In this document: positions 10,039 to 21,434 of the stretch, in pieces
Position numbering within the stretch: position 1 is the stretch's first letter
How the letters are laid out: each line of letters opens with the position of its first letter
Assembly (NCBI GenBank): GCA_946499275.1
Contig: CAMMRL010000002.1
Coordinates: 1 to 64,000 of the forward strand
Direction: 5' to 3'
DNA from: an uncultured Clostridia bacterium
GTDB taxonomy: Bacteria; Bacillota; Clostridia; Oscillospirales; Acutalibacteraceae
Length of the DNA: 64,000 bases
Program-made: the position numbers and the translations under genes
The notes under the pieces: model-generated
What the model was told of the DNA's origin: nothing
Databases searched by the model: none
What the model saw: the letters and a program-made list of their open reading frames with translations, nothing else

Positions 10039-12213
10039 TCATATCATGAAAAACCGGCCCTCGCCCGGGTCCAGCTGCAGCCCGGTATGGGCGTCGTAAC
10101 AGCGGGGATCCGTCAGGACGATAACCTCCTCATCCAGCCATTGGACCGCACCCGCCCTCTCCAGCCTTTCCAGGTGCAGCGGATAAACGTTCACGGCATA
10201 CTGCCCCAGCTTGCGAAAGAGCGAACGGCTGCGTTTCCCTTGTCGTAGGTCGCTGATTAGGTCCTTCCCCTCTTCCAGTGGGATATAGACCGGGCGGGTC
10301 CCCGTGTCTATCAGATGCACCTTTTCCGCTACGGAAGCAAAAGGCAAAAAATTCCCTTGAATCCCATACCGGAAGCTGTCCAGGATATTCTCCTTGTCCA
10401 GCGCCGCATCCCCCTTCAGTGTGCGCAGAAAGGTGAAATAGCTCTCTATCGCGTCCAGCCCGGACGGATCGTCGTAATCCCGCAGCACATGGCGGACGGC
10501 ATCGATATTCTGCTCAGTCAGCTTCGGGGCAGGCTGTCCCGCCAGGCGGAAAATATACACCGGGCTTTCCGCGGCCGGCCTGTCCCCTTCACGGTTGCAG
10601 CGCCCGGCGGTCTGCAGAATGGAATCCAGCCCGGCCAGTTCGCGGTAAGCAACCGGGAAATCCACATCCACGCCGGCTTCGATTAGAGAGGTGGATACCA
10701 CCTGGCAAGGCAAATGGCTTTGAAGCCGCTGCCGGATTTCCTCCAAAAGGCGCTTGCGATGGGCGGGATAGAGGAGGGTGGTTAGGCAGTAAGAGTCCGC
10801 CAGGTTCCTCTCCCCTTTCAGCGATGCGTACAGATCCTGCGCCGTCTGCCGCCGGTTGACGACGCACAGCGCCTGCAATGTGGCGCGCAGACGGCCGGAA
10901 AGCGTTTCCCGCGAAAGCTCGCCCAAATCGGATAACGTGGTACGGCGGAAAAAGGTAAACTGCCGCTCCGGTTCGGGGCAGATTTCCTGAATCGGCAGGC
11001 CGGGCGCCAATTCCGCAAACAGCGGGCCTAGTGCCGGCTGGGTCGCGGTACACAGCACCGCCGCCGCCCGGTAATGCTGTACCAGCTGCGCGATCGCCGC
11101 CACACAGGGCCGCAGATACGGGACAGGCATGGTTTGCGCTTCGTCGAAAAGGATAATGCTGTTTGCCAGGTTATGCAGCTTCCGGCAGCGGGAGGAACGG
11201 TTGGCAAACAACGACTCAAAAAACTGCACCGCCGTGGTTACAACGACGGGGACATCCCAGTTTTCCGTCGCCAGCACTTTCCGGCTGGGGTGCGCGCCGT
11301 CGTTTTCATCGGCAGTATAGTCCACGCCAGAATGGTGTTCCAATACGTTTTCCCGCCCCAGGATTTTCGAAAACACCGCGGCGTTCTGGTCGATGATCGA
11401 GGTATAAGGGATCACATAGATTATCCGGTCCATATTCCGCTCGCAGGCCATCGAGAGGGCGAAAGCCAGTGACGACACCGTTTTGCCGCCGCCTGTAGGA
11501 ACGGTTAGGGTATACAATCCCCTTTCCGCACGGCGGCCGCCGTCCATACAAGCACGTAATATTTCGCAGCGCCGGCGATTCAGCTCCTTTTCCGTTTTCC
11601 ACCAGGGCGAAATATAGGCTTCAAGACGGTTGAGCAGTTCCGGCATCGTGAAGGGAGTTCTCCGGCGCAAGGCCGCCTTTTCGCCGTCCATGAACGCTTC
11701 CGTATCCAGATAATCGGCGTCTACCAGACAGGAATACAGCATCCGAGTGTAGAAGGCACGGGTAAAGGAATCCGACGGCAAGTCCGGTGGAACAGGCGGC
11801 GCCGGAGTCAACTCCTGTCGCCACATCGCATATGGCTCCACCTTCCGCTTAAGCCGCGCATGTAAGGTTGTTCCGATAATATCTGTGGGGCTGCCGCCGT
11901 CGGGCAGTCCGCTGTGATGCCCCGCTACGGCAAAGGCGATTTCCCCTTGTCTCATCTTAAAGGCTTCGATGGCGCCAGCGGTAGAATGGTCGACCCGCTC
12001 TTGTGCCCCTCTCAGCCGCCGCTGAAACGCTCTGCTGTATTTGCCTACATCGTGCAAAAGCCCCGCCAGATACGCCGGCCCTTCCGCGCCGAACGGGGCG
12101 GCAAAACCGGCAGCCAGTTGCGCCGTGTTCTGCAAATGATCCCGTAACGGCTGGGAACGGCCGCCGTCCTCGCCGACATGTGCATAAAATTCCACGTGTT
12201 CCGTATTCTCCAT
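10039..12213 (-). CDS. cas3: CRISPR-associated helicase/nuclease Cas3 (HD + DExH)
   Basis: HD motif LAGLLHDVGKYSRAF; Walker A TVPTGGGKTVSSLAFAL; LFDEAQTMP; 724 aa. Confidence 0.97.
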   Translation of the reverse strand: MENTEHVEFYAHVGEDGGRSQPLRDHLQNTAQLAAGFAAPFGAEGPAYLAGLLHDVGKYSRAFQRRLRGAQERVDHSTAGAIEAFKMRQGEIAFAVAGHHSGLPDGGSPTDIIGTTLHARLKRKVEPYAMWRQELTPAPPVPPDLPSDSFTRAFYTRMLYSCLVDADYLDTEAFMDGEKAALRRRTPFTMPELLNRLEAYISPWWKTEKELNRRRCEILRACMDGGRRAERGLYTLTVPTGGGKTVSSLAFALSMACERNMDRIIYVIPYTSIIDQNAAVFSKILGRENVLEHHSGVDYTADENDGAHPSRKVLATENWDVPVVVTTAVQFFESLFANRSSRCRKLHNLANSIILFDEAQTMPVPYLRPCVAAIAQLVQHYRAAAVLCTATQPALGPLFAELAPGLPIQEICPEPERQFTFFRRTTLSDLGELSRETLSGRLRATLQALCVVNRRQTAQDLYASLKGERNLADSYCLTTLLYPAHRKRLLEEIRQRLQSHLPCQVVSTSLIEAGVDVDFPVAYRELAGLDSILQTAGRCNREGDRPAAESPVYIFRLAGQPAPKLTEQNIDAVRHVLRDYDDPSGLDAIESYFTFLRTLKGDAALDKENILDSFRYGIQGNFLPFASVAEKVHLIDTGTRPVYIPLEEGKDLISDLRQGKRSRSLFRKLGQYAVNVYPLHLERLERAGAVQWLDEEVIVLTDPRCYDAHTGLQLDPGEGRFFMI

Positions 12214-12550
12214 TATTTGCCCCTTTCGCTGGCTCTTTCTCCGACGAAGCGAATATAGTCGGATAGTGTGCTAAAATACTAATTTTTCCCTAATTACGTA
12301 TTATTTTACCTATACCAACAATATTTGTCAAATAAAATATGTTAATACAACATATTTTTTAAAAATAAAATATTATTTGACTGATGATTTGCCTAGGCTC
12401 TAGATGTACCTACCACTCATTTCGGCGGTTTCTCTAACAGCATATGGTTATGAAATACCTATACACCCAGCGCATGGTTTTCTCTTACTAAAAACAATCC
12501 CCGGCTTCACGGGGCCGGAGATTTCCTGTCGGAAATTTGGAAAAAAGCTC

Positions 12551-12579
12551 TTGACAATCGGGCGGATATCCAGTATAAT
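12551..12579 (+). promoter_or_regulatory. consensus sigma-A promoter for the tRNA-Asp/Thr operon
   Basis: TTGACA - 17 nt - TATAAT, 42 nt upstream of tRNA-Asp. Confidence 0.85.
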
Positions 12580-12621
12580 ACACTCCGTTGCCACGGCAAA
12601 GGCCGTGTGCAGCAAGGAAAT

Positions 12622-12698
12622 GGCCCGGTAGTTCAGCTGGTTAGAACGCTAGCCTGTCACGCTAGAGGTCGACGGTTCGAGCCCGTTCCGGGTCGCCA
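12622..12698 (+). tRNA. tRNA-Asp(GTC)
   Basis: GGCCCGG...CCTGTCACG anticodon loop...GGTTCGAGCC...CCGGGTCGCCA; full cloverleaf. Confidence 0.97.
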
Positions 12699-12701
12699 TT
12701 T

Positions 12702-12777
<76 letters not shown>

Positions 12778-12826
12778 AGCAGAAAGCGGTTCCGTTTTAA
12801 ACGGAACCGCTTTCTGCTATTTTTCT
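12778..12826 (+). terminator. Rho-independent terminator after the tRNA operon
   Basis: AGCAGAAAGCGGTTCCGTTT/AAACGGAACCGCTTTCTGCT stem followed by ATTTTTC. Confidence 0.9.
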
Positions 12827-12945
12827 TTACGGGACGGTAAACCTGCTTGGGGGTCCTACTCTTCAAGCGGTTCTTGTACAGGCAGGCTTACGCATATATA
12901 TGGGGTACACTTACGGCACATGCCGTTGAAAGGTAAGGTGTTCCC

Positions 12946-13494
12946 ATGAACGTCCCCATGGATTTCCCACACAGCAATAATGGCAGAGAACTTGTCGTTA
13001 CCTCGCCGGGCAGCTATCCCCCGCTTGAAGTCGAACGGCCGCATTTTCCTTATGCACGTATGCTGATGCAGGATCTGTCCTCCTCCCACAGCGAGATGAC
13101 CGCGATATATCAGTATTTGTATCAGGACTGGATAATTGCGGATCAGGTTCCGGAACTGGCCAGTGCGCTGCGCAAAATTGCACAGGTAGAGATGCATCAT
13201 CTGGATATTTTGGGCCGGATGATTGTCCTTTTGGGGGGAGATCCCCGTTGCCAGGCGATGCCGAACAACCGGCGGAGTGCCTGGAACGGGAATAATCTCA
13301 CTTATACACATACCGTTGTTTCTTTTCTGAAGAGCAACATCACCGCAGAACAATTCGCCCGTAACACCTATTTGGCGCAGGCAAACATGGTACAGGACCC
13401 GAAAGTTTCCGCCGTCCTGCGCAAACTTGCCGCGGACGAAGACGTCCATATCGGGATTTTCCGCCGCTTTTTGTCCGAACTGGAAAATTCATAA
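12946..13494 (+). CDS. ferritin-like domain protein
   Basis: 182 aa helical protein with E..H pairs (SSSHSEMTAIYQYLYQ, IAQVEMHHLDILG, LAADEDVHIGIF). Confidence 0.8.
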   Translation: MNVPMDFPHSNNGRELVVTSPGSYPPLEVERPHFPYARMLMQDLSSSHSEMTAIYQYLYQDWIIADQVPELASALRKIAQVEMHHLDILGRMIVLLGGDPRCQAMPNNRRSAWNGNNLTYTHTVVSFLKSNITAEQFARNTYLAQANMVQDPKVSAVLRKLAADEDVHIGIFRRFLSELENS

Positions 13495-13548
13495 CAAAGG
13501 GATGCGGTCAAAGCACACTCCTGCGTTGAGATGAATCCTCCCTCGTAT

Positions 13549-13594
13549 GAAAATCGCCGGAAGCAAGCGATTTTGCTTGCTTCCGGCGATTTTC
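13549..13594. terminator. bidirectional hairpin terminator
   Basis: GAAAATCGCCGGAAGCAAGC-gatttt-GCTTGCTTCCGGCGATTTTC. Confidence 0.75.
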
Positions 13595-13712
13595 AGCTTT
13601 ATCGGCATCTATGGGATATTCTCCCAGTTTCTTCTTTTCTTAGGCCGGAGCTTTTCCCAATCAAAATAGATAGAAACGGCCGACAACTTAAAAGAGTTGC
13701 CGACCGTTGATA

Positions 13713-13788
13713 TGGAGCGGCTTACGAGACTCGAACTCGCTACCTCCACCTTGGCAAGGTGGCGCTCTACCAGATGAGCTAAAGCCGC
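13713..13788 (-). tRNA. tRNA-Gly(GCC)
   Basis: Reverse complement GCGGCTTTAGCTCATCTGGTAGAGCGCCACCTTGCCAAGGTGGAGGTAGCGAGTTCGAGTCTCGTAAGCCGCTCCA. Confidence 0.96.
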
Positions 13789-14022
13789 AGATCCGATTTT
13801 CTTGGAACGAAGGGAATTATACCACAAGGCTTTCCCCTTGTCAATTGTTTCTTTTCAAAGTTTTTATGCAACCGCCTTTGATCTCCGACCCGAAAAATTC
13901 ATCGCCCAGTCTGCTTTTTCCGGTACTAAATTCCCTTGCAAAGCATATACTATCCCTGTAAGCACAATTACCTGGTGGAATTGACAACATTGACAACTAG
14001 GAAAAAAATATGCAAAAGCATC

Positions 14023-14051
14023 TTGACAATTCCCGGAAAAGCCGGTATACT
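14023..14051 (+). promoter_or_regulatory. sigma-A promoter for tRNA-Cys
   Basis: TTGACA - 17 nt - TATACT. Confidence 0.75.
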
Positions 14052-14082
14052 AAATCACGTTGTTCACACGACATCAGAAGAT

Positions 14083-14157
14083 GGCGCCATAGCCAAGTGG
14101 TAAGGCATGGGTCTGCAAAACCCTGATTCCCCAGTTCAAATCTGGGTGGCGCCTCCA
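14083..14157 (+). tRNA. tRNA-Cys(GCA)
   Basis: GGCGCCATAGCCAAGTGGTAAGGCATGGGTCTGCAAAACCCTGATTCCCCAGTTCAAATCTGGGTGGCGCCTCCA. Confidence 0.97.
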
Positions 14158-14229
14158 AAAAGACTGTTGATTTTTCAGCAGTCTTTTTTCTTTTCGCCAC
14201 GTTCTATTTGTATGCTTACGTCCCGATTA

Positions 14230-14269
14230 AAAGAATACCCGTCCGCTGCCAGCGGACGGGTATTCTTTC
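14230..14269. terminator. terminator downstream of guaB
   Basis: AAAGAATACCCGTCCGCTG/CAGCGGACGGGTATTCTTT. Confidence 0.85.
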
Positions 14270-15763
<1,494 letters not shown>

Positions 15764-15988
15764 TCACATCCGGTTTCCTCGAAACCGTTTTCCCCGAAAT
15801 CGTCCGGCGCGAACCGGCCGTACGAACAGATAAATATTAAGAAAATATTTATCTGTTATTCTACCACAGCTCTCCCAAGCCTGGCAAGCCCTCCGCCCCC
15901 TTCCTTCGACCCTTTTCGCAAATTTTTTTGGCTCCAGGTAAAGAGATAGCCAATCTTCCCCTCTCATATGGAATAGAACTGGCGCAAA

Positions 15989-16516
15989 TCACGAACCTAG
16001 TTCCTCCCAATCCGCCGGGAAACGCTCCAGCAGCTTTTCCAGGTTGCCCACGGTCTCCTCATTCAGGAAATGTTCAATCAGCTCCACCTGCCGCAATTCC
16101 CCCTCCGACCGGTTCAGACGACGGAAAAAGCGGGAAAGCACTTCGTGCCGCCAGAGGAAATAGCGGCCCCTATCCCTCCCCTGCTCAGTAAGCGTGATTT
16201 GGCCGTACTTTTCAAAGGAGACCAGCGACGCTTCTTTCAGCTTGCCGATCATTTTGGATGCGGAAGAGGGCCGGACATGGAGCTTGGCCGCCACCTCGTT
16301 GACACCGACCGCCGGACGGGATTCCGTCATGCGGTAGATCATCTCCAGGTAGTCCTCCATCGATTCCGTCACCCGACTGAGACGCTGGCGCCGGTAGCCG
16401 TTCAACGTGCGGAATTCCTCGTTATCGTCTCGGTTTGTCGCGTCCAATGGAACGCCCTCCCTTCCTGGCGCGGGTTTTCTTCCGGCTAACTTTTTGGGAC
16501 CAGGCGAATAGGCCAT
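15989..16516 (-). CDS. DtxR/MntR-family metal-dependent transcriptional regulator, divergent from feoA
   Basis: ESMEDYLEMIYRMTESRPAVGVNEVAAKLHVRPSSASKMIGKLKE. Confidence 0.9.
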   Translation of the reverse strand: MAYSPGPKKLAGRKPAPGREGVPLDATNRDDNEEFRTLNGYRRQRLSRVTESMEDYLEMIYRMTESRPAVGVNEVAAKLHVRPSSASKMIGKLKEASLVSFEKYGQITLTEQGRDRGRYFLWRHEVLSRFFRRLNRSEGELRQVELIEHFLNEETVGNLEKLLERFPADWEELGS

Positions 16517-16639
16517 GCATAAGTTGGTAGTAAGTTAGCATCGGGAAACTCTCCCCGCTGGCTTTATCCGGACGGTATTGCGGCGAAACGCCGGAGGATA
16601 CCGTCCCACAATGGTATGTATGACAAGGAGATTGAGAAT

Positions 16640-16924
16640 ATGAGACCATCCGCAAAACAACCCGTTCCTGGCGGCGGTTTTTGTCCCTTGCCGCAGGAAC
16701 TGACGCTAGACCGCATCCATCAGGGGGAAATGGCACGGGTGCGGGCGCTGAATTCCACGGGCAGTATGCGCCGTCGGCTTCTCGATATCGGGTTAGTCGA
16801 AGGCACCAATGTGGAATGCCTGCAAAGAAGCCCCGCCGGGGATCCGGTCGCCTATCTCATCCGCGGCGCGGTGATTGCGCTGCGGGCCGAGGATTCTTCC
16901 AACATACTGGTGGAATACTGTTAA
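16640..16924 (+). CDS. feoA: ferrous iron transport protein A
   Basis: ALNSTGSMRRRLLDIGLVEGTNVECLQRSPAGDPVAYLIRGAVIALR; RBS AAGGAG before ATG 16640. Confidence 0.9.
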   Translation: MRPSAKQPVPGGGFCPLPQELTLDRIHQGEMARVRALNSTGSMRRRLLDIGLVEGTNVECLQRSPAGDPVAYLIRGAVIALRAEDSSNILVEYC

Positions 16925-17116
16925 CCGAAAACGAAACGGGACACGCTGCCAGGCGCACACTATACGAAGGAACCAGGAGTGGAGAGGTTTCGCGTTGATA
17001 TGTCGCCCGCAGACGGTTTTTTAGGAGATGCTGCAAAAGGAACCCTTTTGCAGCATCTCCGTCCCGGTCCGCTTTCCTTTGCCGGAATCATCATTTACAG
17101 AAAGGATCGGATCCGC

Positions 17117-18534
17117 ATGGGCTTGACAGCCAATTCTACAGGCAGCGGCGCGGTGGACCGCGGGCTGCATATTGAAAAAACTTCGCCGGACGAACGGGTG
17201 ATCGCCCTGGCCGGCAACCCGAACGTTGGAAAAAGTACGGTTTTCAACGAATTGACCGGTCTGAACCAGCACACCGGCAACTGGCCCGGAAAAACGGTAA
17301 CCAACGCGCAGGGACGCTGTACCCACAACCGGATACCGTACATATTAGTGGATATACCGGGAACCTATTCCCTTATGGCACATTCGGCAGAGGAAGAGGT
17401 GGCGCGGGATTTTATCTGCTTTGGGGAACCGGATGCGGTGGTGGTCGTTTGCGACGCCACCTGCCTGGAACGCAACATGAACCTGGTACTACAGACGATG
17501 GAAATCACCAGCCGGGTGGTGGTTTGTGTCAACCTAATGGACGAAGCCAAGCGGAAAGGGATCCGTGTGAACCTGGAGCAGTTATCCGATAACTTGGGCG
17601 TCCCGGTAGTCGGCGCCAGCGCCCGCAGCGGAAAAGGGCTACAGGAACTGATGGACGAGGTGGAAGCGGTAACCGCCGGCCGGCGGGAATGCCGTCCGAG
17701 CCGTATACGCTATCTGCCCGTCGTGGAAGAGGCAATCCGCCGGCTGGAACCGGCGGTGTCCGCCCGGTTGGGAGACAGGCTGAACAGCCGGTGGGTGTCC
17801 CTGCAGCTCCTTGACTGCGAAGAAACGCTCAAGGAAACGATGACGGAGTATCTGGGTCTCTCCCTGTGGAACGACCCTGTAATCGCGGAAAAAATAAAGC
17901 AGGCCAAAACCAGCCTACTGGAACACGATATATCCGAGGACCGTCTCAAAGATATCGTGGTTTCCTGCGTTATCCTTCGGGCGGAGGAGGTGTGCATGGA
18001 CGCGGTTGCCTGCGGACAGGGCGGTTACAGCCGCTGGGATCGGAAAATCGACCGGGTATTAACCAATAAATGGGTGGGAATTCCCCTGATGCTCCTGCTG
18101 CTGGTGGTTGTATTCTGGATTACGATTACCGGCGCGAATTACCCTTCCGAACTCCTGACCGGCGGCCTTTTCTGGGTTGGCGACCGGCTGTCCGATTTTC
18201 TCGGCTGGGCGGGTGCTCCCGCCTGGCTTCAAGGCGCGCTGGTGGACGGCGTTTATCGGGTGCTCGCTTGGGTGGTGGCGGTCATGCTGCCGCCCATGGC
18301 GATCTTTTTCCCGCTGTTTACCCTGCTGGAGGATTCCGGTTACCTCCCCCGCATCGCCTTCAACTTGGATAAATACTTTAAAAAAGCCTGTGCGTGCGGT
18401 AAGCACGCGCTGACCATGTGCATGGGCTTCGGCTGCAATGCCGCGGGGATTGTGGGCTGTCGGATTATCGATTCCCCCCGGGAACGGCTGATCGCCACCA
18501 TTACCAACAATTTTGTCCCCTGCAACGGGCGTTT
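17117..18534 (+). pseudogene. feoB: ferrous iron transporter B, N-terminal part (interrupted by mobile element)
   Basis: GNPNVGKSTVFNELTGL G-domain through TITNNFVPCNGR; the FeoB sequence continues only at 23214. Confidence 0.95.
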
Positions 18535-18557
18535 TGCGCCACCATACAAAAGGCAAC
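18511..18557 (+). other. attL (core TT at 18533-18534)
   Basis: CCCTGCAACGGGCGT TT TGCGCCACCATACAAAAGGCAAC; feoB half-site then element half-site. Confidence 0.8.
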
Positions 18558-18634
18558 AAAATGGCCGCCGGATAAGGCTTTCCCCCTATGGACATGTAAG
18601 AGGGAAAAGCGAAAACTGGCGGCGGCATTAATGC

Positions 18635-18844
18635 CTATTTGATGAACCCATCGGCTTCCCTTGCTTTCAGGTTTTCCAGGATTTTGTCAATTACGGCGAT
18701 TTTCTGTTTCGTCGTCAGCCCGGATTGCTTGAGCTTTCTTTCAATAATCTCCAGATGGAACTCGCTTACCCTATCGGCAAGGGCACGGATACCATCGATG
18801 TCGGATTCATGGACGATAATATTCCGTATGCGGTTTTTGCGCAT
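18635..18844 (-). CDS. small hypothetical protein inside the element (69 aa)
   Basis: MRKNRIRNIIVHESDIDGIRALADRVSEFHLEIIERKLKQSGLTTKQKIAVIDKILENLKAREADGFIK. Confidence 0.6.
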   Translation of the reverse strand: MRKNRIRNIIVHESDIDGIRALADRVSEFHLEIIERKLKQSGLTTKQKIAVIDKILENLKAREADGFIK

Positions 18845-19181
18845 TCACTCCCTCCTTCCTTGAAGTCTACTTTCACCAAACATTGTATGAAGATATTGGT
18901 TTGTCCTATCACTGTGCGACCGTTTAGGTTAAAAGAAAATGAATCGAAAATGCACGGAACCGGATACACCGTGAGGACGAAACCGCTCATATATTGTAAA
19001 AAATGCGGGAGAAATCTTTACAAAGGTCAGCGACCGTGATATACTCTAAGCTAAATTAAAATGGGGGAGTAAGCGGTTTTATTTTTAATGCTGTGCCTTA
19101 GGCGGATTGGTAGATTCCCCTGGACGTACGCTTGCCCGTTCCATGGATTTAGGTTATATTCATATTAAGGGGATAAAACAT

Positions 19182-20135
19182 ATGAAAAAAGGGAAAAAAA
19201 TCACCATACTGGGAGCAGGCAATGTAGGAGCTACCATCGCCTATACTTTGGCCACGGATGGTATGGCTTCCGAAATTCTGCTGATCGACATCAACGAAAA
19301 CAAGGCCCAGGGAGAGGCTATGGACATATTCCAAGGAACCCCTTTCTGCGCCCCGGTAAACATCCATGCCGGCGGATATGCGGATGCGATATATTCCGAT
19401 GTGGTGGTTGTCACTATCGGTTTGGCCAGGAAGCCCGGTCAAACCCGCATTGATCTGGCACAGTCGAATGTGGACATTATCAAATCGGTGATGCCCCAGA
19501 TAACCCGTTATGCCCCGGATGCGGTATACGTAGTTGTCAGCAACCCTGTGGATATCATCACCTATGCTATTCTCAAAAATACCCATCTTTCGGAGCGCCA
19601 GGTGTTTGGTTCCGGTACCATGTTGGATTCCGCCAGGCTGCGTTCCCGATTGGCAGAACATGTGGGGCTCAACCCCCAAAATGTCCACGCCTATGTATTT
19701 GGTGAACACGGCGACACTTCCTTGATCCCATGGTCTTTGACCACTATCGCCGGGATGGAGATGAGCAAGTATTGCACCTACATCTGTGACCGGCACAACC
19801 AATGCGGTAAGGAAGAACTGAAGGAGATCGAGGAAGATGTCCGTACCGCCGGTGCAAAGGTCATCGCCTTGAAGGGGGCTACTTTTTATGCCATCGCCTT
19901 ATCGGTACGGCGCATATGTGAAAGCATCCTGCGGGATACCGATTCGGTGATGACCGTCTCCGCCATGATCCATAATCAATATGGGATTAACGACGTATGC
20001 CTGAGCCTTCCCTTTGCCGTAGGCGCTCATGGGATTCACCGGGCTATCGTCCCCCCGTTGACCGAAGCGGAAGAAGCATTGTTGCACAAAAGCGCCGATG
20101 CTCTCAAAGAAGTCATTGCCCAACTGAATATTTAA
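19182..20135 (+). CDS. L-lactate/malate dehydrogenase family protein
   Basis: MKKGKKITILGAGNVGATIAYTLA; SNPVDIITYAILK; VFGEHGDTSLIPWS; substrate loop GLARKPGQTRIDL. Confidence 0.93.
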   Translation: MKKGKKITILGAGNVGATIAYTLATDGMASEILLIDINENKAQGEAMDIFQGTPFCAPVNIHAGGYADAIYSDVVVVTIGLARKPGQTRIDLAQSNVDIIKSVMPQITRYAPDAVYVVVSNPVDIITYAILKNTHLSERQVFGSGTMLDSARLRSRLAEHVGLNPQNVHAYVFGEHGDTSLIPWSLTTIAGMEMSKYCTYICDRHNQCGKEELKEIEEDVRTAGAKVIALKGATFYAIALSVRRICESILRDTDSVMTVSAMIHNQYGINDVCLSLPFAVGAHGIHRAIVPPLTEAEEALLHKSADALKEVIAQLNI

Positions 20136-20168
20136 TGATGCCAATTAAATTGAAAGGACTGCATAAGA

Positions 20169-21341
20169 ATGGATTACGCTGTTGAATCTCTCAAAAAGCA
20201 CAAGGAATGGAAGGGCAAAATTGAGGTAATCTGCCGCGCTCCTCTGGAAACGAAGGATGACCTATCTCTGGCCTACACCCCGGGCGTAGCCCAGCCTTGC
20301 TTGGAAATTCAAAAGGATGTCAGCCTAAGCTATGATCTGACGCGCCGCTCGAATCTGGTGGCGGTTGTTACCGACGGCACCGCTGTTCTGGGTCTGGGGG
20401 ACATCGGCCCGGAAGCCGGTATGCCGGTGATGGAAGGAAAATGTGCTTTGTTCAAGGCCTTTGGCGATGTCGATGCAATACCGCTGTGTATCCGTTCCAA
20501 AGAGGTTGACGACATTGTCAACACAGTCCGTCTGCTTGCCGGAAGCTTCGGTGGTGTCAATTTGGAGGATATCTCCGCTCCCCGCTGCTTTGAGATTGAG
20601 CGCCGTCTCAAAGAATGCTGTGACATTCCGATTTTCCATGACGACCAGCATGGCACCGCCGTTGTAACCCTGGCCGCTATGCTCAACGCCCTGAAATTGA
20701 CCGGTAAAAAGCTGGACGAAATCCGTGTAGTCACCAGCGGCGCCGGCGCTGCAGGCATTGCCATCATCCGCTTGCTCATCGCTATGGGGCTGAAGGATGT
20801 GGTGTTGTGCGACCGTCAAGGCGCCATCTACCAGGGACGTGAAAACCTAAATACCGAAAAGGCGGAAATGGCCGCCATCACCAATAAGGAGTGCCGTAAA
20901 GGCACGCTGGCCGATGTACTGAAGGGGGCCGATGTATTTATCGGTGTCTCCGCCCCCAACTGTGTCACCCAGGAAATGGTCCGGTCCATGGCGCCCAATC
21001 CCATCCTTTTCCCGATGGCTAATCCGGTGCCGGAGATCATGCCTGACCTGGCTAAAGAGGCCGGCGCCGCCGTCGTAGGTACCGGCCGCAGCGACTTCCC
21101 CAACCAGATCAACAACGTGCTGGCTTTCCCCGGCATTTTTAGAGGTGCGCTGGATGTGCGTGCTAGCGATATTAACGATGAAATGAAGATCGCAGCCGCC
21201 CAAGCGATTGCCTCTTTTGTGACCGAGGATAAGCTTTCACCGGATTATATCATCCCCAGCGCCCTGGATCGCAATGTGGCCAAAGCAGTGGCGGAGGCAG
21301 TGGCGGAAGCCGCCCGGAAAACCGGTGTGGCCAGAATCTAA
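20169..21341 (+). CDS. NAD(P)-dependent malic enzyme
   Basis: LAYTPGVAQPCLEI; VVTDGTAVLGLGDIGPEAGMPVMEGKCALFK; FHDDQHGTAVV. Confidence 0.95.
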   Translation: MDYAVESLKKHKEWKGKIEVICRAPLETKDDLSLAYTPGVAQPCLEIQKDVSLSYDLTRRSNLVAVVTDGTAVLGLGDIGPEAGMPVMEGKCALFKAFGDVDAIPLCIRSKEVDDIVNTVRLLAGSFGGVNLEDISAPRCFEIERRLKECCDIPIFHDDQHGTAVVTLAAMLNALKLTGKKLDEIRVVTSGAGAAGIAIIRLLIAMGLKDVVLCDRQGAIYQGRENLNTEKAEMAAITNKECRKGTLADVLKGADVFIGVSAPNCVTQEMVRSMAPNPILFPMANPVPEIMPDLAKEAGAAVVGTGRSDFPNQINNVLAFPGIFRGALDVRASDINDEMKIAAAQAIASFVTEDKLSPDYIIPSALDRNVAKAVAEAVAEAARKTGVARI

Positions 21342-21385
21342 AACATACGGACAAAACAATCAGCCGCTATCCTGGATATCAAAGA

Positions 21386-21434
21386 TATAAAAAAACTTGT
21401 GGGGCATAGGCCGTGACCCACAAGTTTTTTTATA
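21386..21434. terminator. terminator after the malic enzyme gene
   Basis: ATATAAAAAAACTTGTGGG ... CCCACAAGTTTTTTTATAT, perfect 19-bp stem. Confidence 0.9.

Noticed and set aside
12230-12540. AT-rich region upstream of cas3 as a hidden element
   Set aside because: Looks like a promoter-bearing intergenic region; no repeats, ORFs or RNA structure I can support.
12856-13449. 197-aa minus-strand ORF
   Set aside because: Antisense to the ferritin-like gene, which has the coherent family-like protein.
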